The notes below the pieces were generated by a model, which did no database searches, had not been told where the DNA came from, and saw only the letters and a list, made by a program, of their open reading frames with translations. Shown piece by piece: positions 15,115 through 23,684 of a DNA stretch of 40,213 bases (its first letter is position 1; every line of letters starts with the position of its first letter). The stretch comes from Synergistaceae bacterium (GTDB lineage Bacteria > Synergistota > Synergistia > Synergistales > Aminobacteriaceae), in NCBI GenBank assembly GCA_017443945.1, contig JAFSXS010000054.1, positions 1 to 40,213 of the forward strand, in the 5' to 3' direction. The position numbers were made by a program, and so were the translations under genes.

Positions 15115-16314
15115 TTGCTGACACTCGATAAAGTTTATCACGCGGCTTATATTTTACGTGAATGTGCGAGAAAAACGGATTTAATCGCAGCACCCAAATT
15201 GAGCGAAAATCTTTATCTCAAGACAGAAAATTTACAGGTAACAGGCAGCTTTAAATTACGTGGAGCATATTACAAAATTTCTCAGCTTTCCGACGAAGAG
15301 AAATCACGCGGCATAGTTGCATGTTCAGCAGGCAATCACGCGCAGGGAGTCGCAATGTCCGCAGCCCGCAAAGGTATATCTTCAACAATATGTATGCCCG
15401 ACAGCGCACCCGTTATGAAAGTTGACAGCACAAAGAAACTCGGAGCAAATGTTGAACTCGTTCGCGGCACTTATGACGATGCACACGACAGAGCCGTGCA
15501 ATTAGTGCAGGAAACGGGAGCAACTTTTATACATCCATACGACGACGATTTTGTTATAGCAGGTCAAGCGACTATAGGACTCGAAATTCTTGATCAGCTC
15601 GAAGACGTTGAGGCCGTTATCGTTCCCATAGGCGGAGGCGGTTTAATTTCGGGAGTTGCATTTGCGGTGAAATCTCTCAAACCTGATGTGAAAATTTACG
15701 GCGTTCAGGCAGCAGGAGCACCCAGCATGTATAATTCATTCAAGGCACATCAGCGCGAGACATTAGAAAGCGTTTCAACCTTTGCGGACGGAATCGCAGT
15801 CAAGAATCCAGGCGAGAACACTTTTAATATTATCTCCCAATATGTTGACGATATTGTTTGCGTCTCTGAAGATGAAATTGCGGCTGCCATTCTTGCACTA
15901 ATCGAGAAGCAGAAATTAATCGCTGAAGGTGCCGGGGCGGTCTCTGTTGCTGCTGAAATGTTCAATAAATTACCCGTTGAAGGCAAGAAAACTGTTTGCG
16001 TTATATCGGGCGGAAATATTGATGTAAATATTTTATCGAGGGTCATAACTCGCGGACTCATGATGACAGGACGAAATATAAATTTAACGATTCAATTAGT
16101 AGACAAGCCCGGACAATTGCAGGACGTTTCGCGGATTATTGCCGAGTGCGGAGCAAATGTCGTATCAGTCTATTACGATCACGGAGACACTAACATGGCA
16201 ATAACAAGCTGTTTTCTCAAATTAGCACTTGAGACTCTCAATGAAGAACAAATTTACACCATCAAAGAGAGACTCACCCGTGAAGGCTTTAGAATCGTTA
16301 CAGAAAGGGTTTAG
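15115..16314 (+). CDS. ilvA: Threonine ammonia-lyase (threonine dehydratase) with ACT domain
   Basis: A 399-residue PLP enzyme that deaminates threonine to 2-oxobutanoate. TGSFKLRGAYYK holds the PLP lysine (about residue 46), CSAGNHAQGVA and VPIGGGGLISG bind the cofactor, and residues from about 325 (NLTIQLVDKPGQLQDVSRII) form one ACT regulatory domain. That layout, about 400 residues with one ACT domain, occurs in IlvA1/TdcB-like enzymes; whether the role is biosynthetic or catabolic is open, though the fermentative context favours catabolic use. The start is TTG at 15115, eight bases after AAGGA. It is followed within three bases by an exported flavoprotein gene. Confidence 0.92.
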   Translation: MLTLDKVYHAAYILRECARKTDLIAAPKLSENLYLKTENLQVTGSFKLRGAYYKISQLSDEEKSRGIVACSAGNHAQGVAMSAARKGISSTICMPDSAPVMKVDSTKKLGANVELVRGTYDDAHDRAVQLVQETGATFIHPYDDDFVIAGQATIGLEILDQLEDVEAVIVPIGGGGLISGVAFAVKSLKPDVKIYGVQAAGAPSMYNSFKAHQRETLESVSTFADGIAVKNPGENTFNIISQYVDDIVCVSEDEIAAAILALIEKQKLIAEGAGAVSVAAEMFNKLPVEGKKTVCVISGGNIDVNILSRVITRGLMMTGRNINLTIQLVDKPGQLQDVSRIIAECGANVVSVYYDHGDTNMAITSCFLKLALETLNEEQIYTIKERLTREGFRIVTERV

Positions 16315-16317
16315 ACC

Positions 16318-18192
16318 ATGCGAAAAATTTTACTTGCTTTGACTCTCGTTATAGTGCTTGTGAGTCCTGTTTTAGCTGCAAATTTACTTGATGACTACGA
16401 TATTATAATTGCTGGTGCGGGGCCGAGCGGTATTGCTGCAGCGATTCAGGCTTCAAAAATGGGTGTAAGCGTCTTAGTTGTTGAACCTACAAATTTATTG
16501 GGCGGACAAATGACGGCTGCAGGAGTCTCTACAATGGATGATTTAAGCGGTCAGACAAGCGGACTCTATGCAGAATTTATAAATCGAATCGAGGAATATT
16601 ACACATCACGAGGCAAATCAACCGGCACATGTTACTGGGAAAAGAATAATAAAGCGGCAGAACCTCATGTGATTCACAAAATTTTGTCTCTCATGTCAGG
16701 AGGCGAGGACGAACCCGACATAATTTATAAATCGCACATTATCGGCGTTCTGACAGAAAAAATTATTGCTGTAACGGGCGAAAACGTGAACGAAAATTTA
16801 TGTGTCAAGGGCGTAATCATTCAGACTCCAGAGGGCAAGAAAAATATCACCTGCAAAATTTTAATCGACGCGAGCGAATACGGGGATGTTATTGCAATGT
16901 CGGGCGCAGAATTTCGAGCAGGGCCGGCAATGATTCAAGACATAACTTGGACAGCAATAATCCGCAAATATCCTGAAGGAGTACCAGCAAAATTAAAGCC
17001 TTCTCAACCTCTGCCCGGTTATGACATGGCAAAATGGAACTACGAAAATTACGTGTTAAAGAATGCAGCAGGCTTTCAGGGGACTTATCCTGTTAAACCT
17101 CCTGTAAATTTCATGACTCATAATGCATATAGAGCTTTGCCGGACTCATTTTTGCCGGGAAATTATGACGCAGAGCAGCCGGAATTAATTACTAAAACTT
17201 GTGTGAACTGGGGCAACGATTACCCGGGCGCATACAAGTGGCGTGGCAAATATGGTCTTCCCGTCGAATATCTCACAGATTTAGATTTACGCGCAAGAAT
17301 CGAACGCGACGCACTAATAAAGACTCTTCACTTCATTTATTATATTCAACACGAACTCGGCGAGTCATGGTCAGTCGATGAGAACGAATATAACGAACTC
17401 CCCGACTCAGCAAAAGATTTACCGCTTGAATGGCAGGAAATAGCGCGTCATTTGCCCCCAGTGCCTTATGTCAGAGAATCGCGAAGAATCATAGGTCTTC
17501 ACACTCTTACATCTGAAGAACTGCACAGAAATTCATCAAGCTATCACAATGACAACGGCAATAACGAATTTAGCGACGCAATAGCAATAGGCCGTTACGA
17601 TTTAGATTTACACTTGGCAGACGCTGACTCAGATATGGACATGAACGAAAAACGCGAATTTATCACGAGTCATAAACCAGTCGGAAATTTCCAGATTCCA
17701 TTACGAATATTAATCCCTGCAAAAGTTGACGGACTTATCGCAGCCGAGAAAAATTTATCAATGTCGCGTTTAGTGTCGGGAGCTTTGAGAGTCCAGCCGA
17801 TAACAATGATGACCGGCCAAGCAGCAGGAGTCTTAGCAGCACTCGCAGTAAATAAACGAGTCCAGCCCAGAGAAATAAAAGCTATTGACGTTCAGCGCGA
17901 GTTATTGAAGGCAGGAGTCAAATTATCGTTATGCAATTATTCAGACGTTCAAGAAGGAAATAAATTTTTTGCAAGCGTTCAGATAGTGAGTCTCTATGAT
18001 TTAATGCAGGCAAAGGACGCAAATATTTTCGGGGTTGATGACATAGTGAGCGAGTCAGAAACGGCAAAAATCGCAGAAAAAGTTAATTCACTCGCAGGCA
18101 AAAAAATGGAAATTCCAAATATTACGGGCTTAACGAGGGGAGAAGCTGCCGACCTTATCGCAAATTTAGTTGATAAAATGCCGTCCCGCTAA
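16318..18192 (+). CDS. Exported FAD-dependent oxidoreductase
   Basis: A 624-residue protein. Residues 1-20 are a Sec-type signal peptide ending LVSPVLA, followed by DYDIIIAGAGPSGIAAAIQA, the FAD dinucleotide-binding fold, then VVEPTNLLGGQMTAAGVSTMDD. Toward the C-terminus PLRILIPAKVDGLIAAEKNLSMSR and ALRVQPITMMTGQAAGVLAAL are typical of the FAD_oxidored family (PF12831), whose substrates are mostly unknown. There is no twin-arginine motif, so FAD would be inserted after Sec export, as in some surface flavoproteins. The final 30 residues (IPNITGLTRGEAADLIANLVD) recall a PASTA or S-layer-homology segment but are too short to assign. The ribosome site AAAGGG lies inside the end of the ilvA gene. 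Confidence 0.85.
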   Translation: MRKILLALTLVIVLVSPVLAANLLDDYDIIIAGAGPSGIAAAIQASKMGVSVLVVEPTNLLGGQMTAAGVSTMDDLSGQTSGLYAEFINRIEEYYTSRGKSTGTCYWEKNNKAAEPHVIHKILSLMSGGEDEPDIIYKSHIIGVLTEKIIAVTGENVNENLCVKGVIIQTPEGKKNITCKILIDASEYGDVIAMSGAEFRAGPAMIQDITWTAIIRKYPEGVPAKLKPSQPLPGYDMAKWNYENYVLKNAAGFQGTYPVKPPVNFMTHNAYRALPDSFLPGNYDAEQPELITKTCVNWGNDYPGAYKWRGKYGLPVEYLTDLDLRARIERDALIKTLHFIYYIQHELGESWSVDENEYNELPDSAKDLPLEWQEIARHLPPVPYVRESRRIIGLHTLTSEELHRNSSSYHNDNGNNEFSDAIAIGRYDLDLHLADADSDMDMNEKREFITSHKPVGNFQIPLRILIPAKVDGLIAAEKNLSMSRLVSGALRVQPITMMTGQAAGVLAALAVNKRVQPREIKAIDVQRELLKAGVKLSLCNYSDVQEGNKFFASVQIVSLYDLMQAKDANIFGVDDIVSESETAKIAEKVNSLAGKKMEIPNITGLTRGEAADLIANLVDKMPSR

Positions 18193-18257
18193 GTATTTAA
18201 TATTATATAATTGTAGAAAAATTTTTTATTCTTTATTGAATTGAGGAGCTTAATTTT

Positions 18258-19406
18258 ATGAACACACGTTCACTTGACGAAAATTTTATAGTCAATGCTT
18301 ATAACCGTTTTGAAGTTGAGATTGCGTCGGGGTCTAACTCATTGATTTATGACTCTGACGGGCGCGAATATATTGACATGGGAAGCGGTATCGGCGTTAA
18401 TTTGTTCGGTGCTGCCGACGAAGAATGGCGTAATGCAGTTATTGCCCAGCTCGAAAAGATTCAGCACACTTCTAATTTGTATTATAACGAACCTTGCGCG
18501 AGACTTGCCGAAATGCTTTGCAAACGTTCAGGAATGAGTCGCGTTTTTTTCTCGAACTCAGGAGCAGAAGCTAACGAGTGCGCCATCAAAGCCGCTAGAA
18601 AATTTTCAGCCGACACAAAAGGAGATAATTATTTTACGATTATTACTCTATGGAACAGCTTTCACGGCAGGACAATAACGACTCTTGCAGCAACGGGACA
18701 AGAACATTATCACGAATTATATCAGCCTTTAACGCCGGGATTTGTGCACGCTCATGCAGGAAATATTGACGAGCTCGAAAAACTTTCACAAGAAAATAAA
18801 CTTGCAGCAATCATGATAGAGTGCATACAAGGTGAGGGCGGAGTCGTAGCTTTGACTCATGAATATGCAGAGGCGATAAAAAAATTTGTCCGCGAGAAAA
18901 ATATTTTGCTGATAATTGATGAAGTCCAAGCGGGCAACGGCAGAACGGGAAAATTATTTTCTTACGAGCATTACGGATTTGAACCCGATATTGTAACAGT
19001 CGCAAAAGGTCTCGGAGGAGGACTCCCAATCGGCGCGACGTTATTTAATGCGAAAGTTCAGAACGTTTTTAATCACGGGGATCACGGCTCAACGTTCGGC
19101 GGGAATCCTGTAATTTGTGCAGGAGCCTGCAATATTTTATCGCGCATTGACGACGATTTATTGAATGAAGTAACGAGAAAAGGCGAAATTTTGCGTGAGA
19201 TTCTAGCAGATTTTAACCCGACCGGTATAGGCTTAATGCTGGGGGTAAAACCTTCGAGACCATCACGAGAGGCCGCGCAAGAATGCATTAACAACGGAGT
19301 ATTATGCACAACTGCAAAGGATAAATTACGATTATTACCGCCTATAAATATACCTGAAAGTTTGTTAGTGAAGGCAGGAAAAGTTATCGCACAAGCCTGC
19401 AAGTAA
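18258..19406 (+). CDS. argD: Class-III aminotransferase, acetylornithine aminotransferase-like
   Basis: A 382-residue PLP enzyme of the ArgD/OAT group. FFSNSGAEANECAIKAARK binds PLP phosphate, WNSFHGRTITTLAATGQ is the typical following segment, LLIIDEVQAGNGRTGKLF carries the conserved Asp, and TVAKGLGGGLPIGA contains the PLP lysine. Length and motifs fit N-acetylornithine aminotransferase, which exchanges an amino group between glutamate and N-acetylglutamate semialdehyde in arginine synthesis. No other arginine gene is nearby, so a related omega-amino-acid substrate is possible. GAGGAG lies nine bases before the ATG. A strong GC hairpin follows the stop codon. Confidence 0.86.
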   Translation: MNTRSLDENFIVNAYNRFEVEIASGSNSLIYDSDGREYIDMGSGIGVNLFGAADEEWRNAVIAQLEKIQHTSNLYYNEPCARLAEMLCKRSGMSRVFFSNSGAEANECAIKAARKFSADTKGDNYFTIITLWNSFHGRTITTLAATGQEHYHELYQPLTPGFVHAHAGNIDELEKLSQENKLAAIMIECIQGEGGVVALTHEYAEAIKKFVREKNILLIIDEVQAGNGRTGKLFSYEHYGFEPDIVTVAKGLGGGLPIGATLFNAKVQNVFNHGDHGSTFGGNPVICAGACNILSRIDDDLLNEVTRKGEILREILADFNPTGIGLMLGVKPSRPSREAAQECINNGVLCTTAKDKLRLLPPINIPESLLVKAGKVIAQACK

Positions 19407-19418
19407 TGAGAATGAAGG

Positions 19419-19459
19419 CCGCCGCCTCGCTCCCACCCGCCCACCCCGCTCGGCGGCGG
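19419..19459. other. GC-rich hairpin with a G4/i-motif tract in its loop
   Basis: The arms ccgccgcc (19419-19426) and ggcggcgg (19452-19459) form an 8-bp stem starting 12 bases after the argD stop. The loop holds CCCACCCGCCCACCC (19432-19446), a G-quadruplex motif on the minus strand. No T-run follows on either strand, so this is not a normal intrinsic terminator, though it could stop or slow polymerase. Confidence 0.75.
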
Positions 19460-19489
19460 AAAACATCCAACACTGTTATAAATTATTTG

Positions 19490-19798
19490 CTAATGTGCTT
19501 CTGATTTCAATTTAGCAAACTCTTCGCGCACAAGATTTTTAATTTCCTGCTCTACCATGAAATTTTTTCGTGAATCACGATACATTTCACGAAACATAGG
19601 AGCAAGCGTTATAACAAATCCTATTAAAGCAACAACTACAGCAATAACCATGAACCAAACATTTTGAGAATGCTGTAACATGTCTATTTTTGTAGTGTTA
19701 ATTAAGACATTTTTGTCAATAGCTTGTATCTCTGCTTTCAAATCTCTAATTCCATTATTAAACATTTCTACTGTTATGTATTCTTTATTTTCTGCCAT
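19490..19798 (-). CDS. Small coiled-coil membrane protein (paralogue 2)
   Basis: A 102-residue protein starting MAENKEYI. Residues about 10-45 form a predicted helical coiled coil, residues about 48-70 are one hydrophobic span (FMVIAVVVALIGFVITLAPMF), and the charged C-terminus ends with another helix. I do not recognise a named family; the layout recalls XhlA-like or phage/holin-associated small proteins, without clear identity. I chose the ATG at 19798 because AGGGAG is only one base from the ATG at 19807. It lies 25 bases after a neighbour whose N-terminus also begins MAENxxY, so the two are probably distant duplicates in one operon. Confidence 0.7.
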   Translation of the reverse strand: MAENKEYITVEMFNNGIRDLKAEIQAIDKNVLINTTKIDMLQHSQNVWFMVIAVVVALIGFVITLAPMFREMYRDSRKNFMVEQEIKNLVREEFAKLKSEAH

Positions 19799-19823
19799 TA
19801 GAATCATACTCCCTGCTATAAAA

Positions 19824-20147
19824 TTATTTCCAGAAATGCATAATTATAGATGTTGCTACCTGCACAAATCCGACGAATACAGCGACAATAATCCCCCATT
19901 TTGCTGCACTATATGATTGACTGTCTTTGATGTCATCGATTCGGGAATTAAGGCCGTTAATTGCTACTGAAAAAGTGTCTATAACGCCCTCAATACGCGC
20001 ATTAATAGCTTTAATTTCTCCTGACATATCCGTAATACGGTTTTCAATAGCGTTAAAGCGTTCGTCTATCTTACTAAACCGTTCGTCAATCCTGCGCATA
20101 CTCTCGTTAAAAACTTCTTCGCGTACGTATCTCTCATTTTCTGCCAT
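19824..20147 (-). CDS. Small coiled-coil membrane protein (paralogue 1)
   Basis: A 107-residue protein starting MAENERYVREEVF. Residues about 15-75 show heptad-like repeats (IDERFSKIDERFNAIENRI and onwards), a strong coiled coil, and residues about 85-107 form a C-terminal membrane segment ending in HFWK. The start is fixed by GGAGGTGA five bases upstream; an earlier in-frame ATG contains that site. No function can be assigned. It is upstream of, and related at the N-terminus to, the gene at 19490-19798. Confidence 0.75.
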   Translation of the reverse strand: MAENERYVREEVFNESMRRIDERFSKIDERFNAIENRITDMSGEIKAINARIEGVIDTFSVAINGLNSRIDDIKDSQSYSAAKWGIIVAVFVGFVQVATSIIMHFWK

Positions 20148-20198
20148 TGTAATCACCTCCATTCAAGAAAAAATTTATCACTAATATTTTACTATAAC

Positions 20199-21059
20199 TT
20201 AATGCTTGACTAACTGCTCATGATAGAAATAATTTACAATTATCGGCGGTGCGTCAAATGGCCTATTAAATGAGTCATCGTTCCTGACATAATCAAGTCC
20301 ATTATCGCGCGCAAAAATTTTTATCTCCTCGTCGAGTGCCTGCCAGTAGCCTAAATCTTTTCGTGTGTAAATTGCGTGATAAAGCGAGTCTAATTCCGGC
20401 CTGTTCGCGTGAATCCAGTTCAATATAACCGGCTTATAATTTCCCCTGAGATTCAAATTTTCAAGCCACACTAAATTGCAAATATCTTTAGCGCGGGTGA
20501 TTATTGCTTTAACATCAGTAATTCCCGGAAAAATCGGCGAAATAAAACAGGTCGTTCGAATACCTGACTCATGAAAAATTTTCATAGCGTTTAATCTTCG
20601 TTCAATGCTCACGGCTCTATCCATTGAGGCACGAAATTTTTCATCAAGAGTGTTAATCGACCATGAGACTCGCGGATTCTTGAAGGTCTTTATCAGGTCC
20701 AAATCTCGCAAAATTAAATCTGACTTTGTTGCAATACTTATTTTTGCGCCGCTGCCCTGTAATTCTTCAAGCAATTTTCTAGTTCTGCAAAATTTTTCTT
20801 CGAGAGGCTGATACGGATCTGTTACTGACGATAAAAAAATTTCTTTGCCGTTATATTTGCCCGCTTTGAGTGGAGGCCAAGTCTTTATGTCAACAAATTC
20901 GCCCCATTCCTCAGGGTGATTCGTGAATCTCTTCATGAATGAGGCATAACAATATTTGCAAGCGTGTGAGCAGCCTATATAGGGATTCGCTGAATAATCA
21001 GAGACCGGCAGATTTGAACGCGTTAAAATGCTGCTTGATTCTACGTGATTAATCTGCAT
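20199..21059 (-). CDS. Radical SAM protein of the SPL-like family
   Basis: A 286-residue radical SAM enzyme. The [4Fe-4S]-binding motif is CSHACKYCYASFM (CX3CX2C, about residues 30-37), preceded by NPYIGC. Further family features are KEIFLSSVTDPYQPLE and VSWSINTLDE, as in the spore-photoproduct-lyase-related proteins often annotated 'SPL family radical SAM protein'. Its reaction is unknown; the spore-specific role does not apply here. The start codon overlaps the end of dapF by 11 bases, so it is translated with dapF. Confidence 0.83.
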   Translation of the reverse strand: MQINHVESSSILTRSNLPVSDYSANPYIGCSHACKYCYASFMKRFTNHPEEWGEFVDIKTWPPLKAGKYNGKEIFLSSVTDPYQPLEEKFCRTRKLLEELQGSGAKISIATKSDLILRDLDLIKTFKNPRVSWSINTLDEKFRASMDRAVSIERRLNAMKIFHESGIRTTCFISPIFPGITDVKAIITRAKDICNLVWLENLNLRGNYKPVILNWIHANRPELDSLYHAIYTRKDLGYWQALDEEIKIFARDNGLDYVRNDDSFNRPFDAPPIIVNYFYHEQLVKH

Positions 21060-21882
21060 TGTATTCGCCCGTGAAGACTTCGACAGCAGGCCCCGTCATT
21101 AAGTATTTATCATCGGGAAAAATTTTTATCTGCAAGTCTCCGCCCCTCAAGTGTATTAATACGTCTGAGTCCAATTTTCCAGCCTTAAAGCCTGCAAACG
21201 CCGCCGCAGTCGCACCAGTCCCGCACGCAAGAGTCTCACCGCTGCCACGTTCATAGACACGCATATTTATTTCTGAACGCGAAATAATTTCTATAAATTC
21301 CGAATTTACGCGGCGTGGGAATCTTTTATGAGTCTCGAAATAATCGCCTTCTATCGCAAATTTTGAGTCAGGCCACTTGAATATGTCAATTAACTGCGGG
21401 TTGTCTTCAATGAAATATACTGCGTGTTCTGTGCCGGTGTAAGCTCCTATAAATTTTAGATTCATGTCGTGAACTATAATATTTTCGGGTAAATCGCTCG
21501 TAATTTGCGCCTTGCCCATGTCAACACTTGCGCTTGAGACCCGCCCATTTTCGACCGTTAAAGCAATTTCCTTCACGCCTGCAGGTGTATCAATAAAAGT
21601 TTTCCGCTTGTCAGGTGAGATTATGCCGTGATCGTAAATAAATTTTGCCGTGCACCTGATTCCGTTTCCGCACATTGTACCGGCCGAACCGTCTGCATTG
21701 TATAACTGCATAAAAGCGTCTGCATTCTTTGAAGGTTGTATCAAAATTAGTCCGTCGCTGCCGACTCCAAAATGCCTGTCAGAAATTTTTATTGCCAGCT
21801 GTTCAGGATTATTTATTTTCTCGTGAAAGCAGTCAACGTAAATATAATCATTACCGCAGCCGTGCATCTTTGTAAATTTCAT
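21049..21882 (-). CDS. dapF: Diaminopimelate epimerase
   Basis: A 277-residue enzyme that converts LL- to meso-diaminopimelate for lysine and peptidoglycan synthesis. Both catalytic cysteines are visible: MCGNGIRC near residue 72 and GETLACGTGATAAA near 220. The N-terminus MKFTKMHGCGNDYIYVD is the usual PLP-independent epimerase start. The length is typical. It starts at the stop of the GGDEF-EAL gene (adjacent bases) and overlaps the radical SAM gene downstream, so it is in the middle of a compact minus-strand operon. Confidence 0.95.
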   Translation of the reverse strand: MKFTKMHGCGNDYIYVDCFHEKINNPEQLAIKISDRHFGVGSDGLILIQPSKNADAFMQLYNADGSAGTMCGNGIRCTAKFIYDHGIISPDKRKTFIDTPAGVKEIALTVENGRVSSASVDMGKAQITSDLPENIIVHDMNLKFIGAYTGTEHAVYFIEDNPQLIDIFKWPDSKFAIEGDYFETHKRFPRRVNSEFIEIISRSEINMRVYERGSGETLACGTGATAAAFAGFKAGKLDSDVLIHLRGGDLQIKIFPDDKYLMTGPAVEVFTGEYNAD

Positions 21883-23136
21883 TTATTGTGCGCTCCTTTC
21901 GAGTGTAAAAATTTCATTAAGCGTCATGGGTTTGCCGAAATAATATCCCTGCGCCATGTCAAAGCCTATTGATGTCAAGTATTCTAACTGTTCGGAGGTC
22001 TCAACACCTTCAGCAAGCGCCTTCATGCCCATTAGACGAGCCATTGAGAGACTCGAACTGATAATATATTTTGCTTTGTCAGATTTATTTATGTCAAAAC
22101 CGTTCAAGAATTCCATATCAAATTTTACTGTGTCGAAATTATAATCTTTCAGCACATTTAATGACGAATAGCCCGTGCCAAAATCGTCCATCCAAATTTC
22201 ATGTCCGGAAGCTCTAAATTTTTCTATGCCGAGATTCAATAATGCTGTGTCGTCCTCGTTTACGCTTTCTGTTATTTCGATTCTAATCATTTCGGGAGGG
22301 ACATTGCAGGACGATAAAATTTTTTCTGTCTCGCTGTAAATGTCGCATAACTCAAAATCTAAGCGCGATAAATTTATAGAAACCGGCAATAATTGCAGCC
22401 CTGAGTCATGTCTTGATTTATAATCCCTGCAAACCTGCCTTAATGAGTGCAAATCTATTTTATGAATCTCTCTATACTGCTCAAGAGTCGGGATAAAGTC
22501 TGAAGGCGAAATAAAACCGTGTTCGGGACTGTTCCAGCGTGCAAGGGCTTCAACCTCGCAAATTTTCCCGTCAGAAAGATTCACAATCGGCTGATAAAGT
22601 GTCCTGATATAATCGTGCTTCATTGCGTAATCAAGATTATCTAATATATATTGCTGCATTGATAATTCACGGCTCATTTCGTCATGAAACATGCAGGAGC
22701 TAATACTATGATTCTTGCGTATACTGTCGCAGGCTAATTTTGCGCGGTCGCAGGAGATTCGCACGTCCTCATTGTTTGCGCTCGTTGAAGGTAAATAAAT
22801 TCCGGCTCTAAGTCTCAGCGTAATATTTTGATGTATTGCGTAAATATATGCTTGAATGTTCTCGATATTAGTCTCGGCCGTCGTCCAGTCCGTAAGAATC
22901 ACAAAATTGTCATCGTTGAAGCGCGCAATTAGATCATCAGGAAAAATTACGGTCAAAGCATTTGCAATCTCACGCAATAATTTATCGCCGTGATTATAGC
23001 CGAATCTGCTGTTAAACATTTTGAAATTGTCGAGATTCAGCCACACGAAAGCAGCTCCCTTTTTGCCGGAATTAATTATTTCTGCTGCCTTAGTGTGAAA
23101 TTCTGTGCGCGTTAAAAGATTTGTCAATGAGTCCAT
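21883..23136 (-). CDS. GGDEF-EAL protein, probable cyclic-di-GMP phosphodiesterase
   Basis: A 417-residue protein with no sensor domain or membrane span. Residues 1-150 are a GGDEF domain that begins DSLTNLLTRTEF, but the catalytic motif is degenerate: RFNDDNF where RxGGDEF is expected, so cyclase activity is unlikely. Residues about 165-410 are an EAL domain with the key elements intact: EVEALARW, SINLSRLDF, IEITESV, WMDDFGTGYSSL, VKFD and ALAEGVET. It should hydrolyse c-di-GMP in the cytoplasm. It lies between a PPC-domain gene and dapF with gaps of a few bases; no c-di-GMP receptor is seen nearby. Confidence 0.88.
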   Translation of the reverse strand: MDSLTNLLTRTEFHTKAAEIINSGKKGAAFVWLNLDNFKMFNSRFGYNHGDKLLREIANALTVIFPDDLIARFNDDNFVILTDWTTAETNIENIQAYIYAIHQNITLRLRAGIYLPSTSANNEDVRISCDRAKLACDSIRKNHSISSCMFHDEMSRELSMQQYILDNLDYAMKHDYIRTLYQPIVNLSDGKICEVEALARWNSPEHGFISPSDFIPTLEQYREIHKIDLHSLRQVCRDYKSRHDSGLQLLPVSINLSRLDFELCDIYSETEKILSSCNVPPEMIRIEITESVNEDDTALLNLGIEKFRASGHEIWMDDFGTGYSSLNVLKDYNFDTVKFDMEFLNGFDINKSDKAKYIISSSLSMARLMGMKALAEGVETSEQLEYLTSIGFDMAQGYYFGKPMTLNEIFTLERSAQ

Positions 23137-23139
23137 AAA

Positions 23140-23583
23140 TTAGTCAAGAAATTCAAATAAATTTAACCCGATAGAGTCATTAAATTTGCGTTCGACGACG
23201 TAATTATTAGTGCTGCCCTCTGAAATATCGTCAATAAGCATTTCAAAAGTTGCGCTTACTGTTGCTTTAACGAGATGGCCGCCGAAAACTTGACCGTCTT
23301 TATTTGCTGCGCTCATGTGAATATGTGAATAAACTTTGCCGTCTTTAGTTGTGATTGTGCCCCATAAACTTGTAATTTCTGCGGGAAAATCGAATTTATT
23401 TGAGTGAAATTTTTTCTCGTTGATGTCAAAGAGTCCGACCTCAAAATTTTCAACTGCTCCGAGTGCTTTAACTTCAGCGAGAGTAATTTTTTCTTTGACG
23501 CAAAAATCTTCGAGAGTTGAAATTATTTCCTCGCCCTTGTCCATTCTCACAAAAAATTTATTTCCGAACCGCCTGAACTGCAT
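23140..23583 (-). CDS. PPC/DUF296-domain protein
   Basis: A 147-residue protein formed almost entirely by the PPC (DUF296) domain: RMDKGEEIISTLEDFC, VKALGAVENFEVGLFD, SLWGTITTKDGKVYSHIHMS, and VFGGHLVKATVSATFEMLI, with the conserved histidines of the trimeric fold. Bacterial stand-alone PPC proteins are of uncertain role; plant relatives are fused to AT-hook DNA-binding segments. I chose the ATG at 23583, which has GGAGG 12 bases upstream; a longer frame would translate that ribosome site. It is the first gene of the operon continuing through the EAL protein and dapF. Confidence 0.83.
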   Translation of the reverse strand: MQFRRFGNKFFVRMDKGEEIISTLEDFCVKEKITLAEVKALGAVENFEVGLFDINEKKFHSNKFDFPAEITSLWGTITTKDGKVYSHIHMSAANKDGQVFGGHLVKATVSATFEMLIDDISEGSTNNYVVERKFNDSIGLNLFEFLD

Positions 23584-23636
23584 AATAAATTTATTCCTCC
23601 ATTTATATATGAATATGCACAATTATATAACATGAC

Positions 23637-23668
23637 AAAAAAAACACCCTCCCATTTCTGAAAGGGTG
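23637..23668 (-). terminator. Terminator after the divergent pilin-like gene
   Basis: Minus strand caccctttc (23668-23660), loop agaaat, gggagggtg (23653-23645), then eight Ts. The same hairpin sequence recurs at 24278-24309. Confidence 0.85.
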
Positions 23669-23684
23669 CTGATGATTCAAATTT

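Noticed and set aside
19419-19459. Standard intrinsic terminator for argD
   Set aside because: Strong stem but a 25-base loop and no T-run on either strand.
21883-23136. Active diguanylate cyclase
   Set aside because: The GGDEF catalytic motif is replaced by NDDNF, so cyclase activity is not expected.
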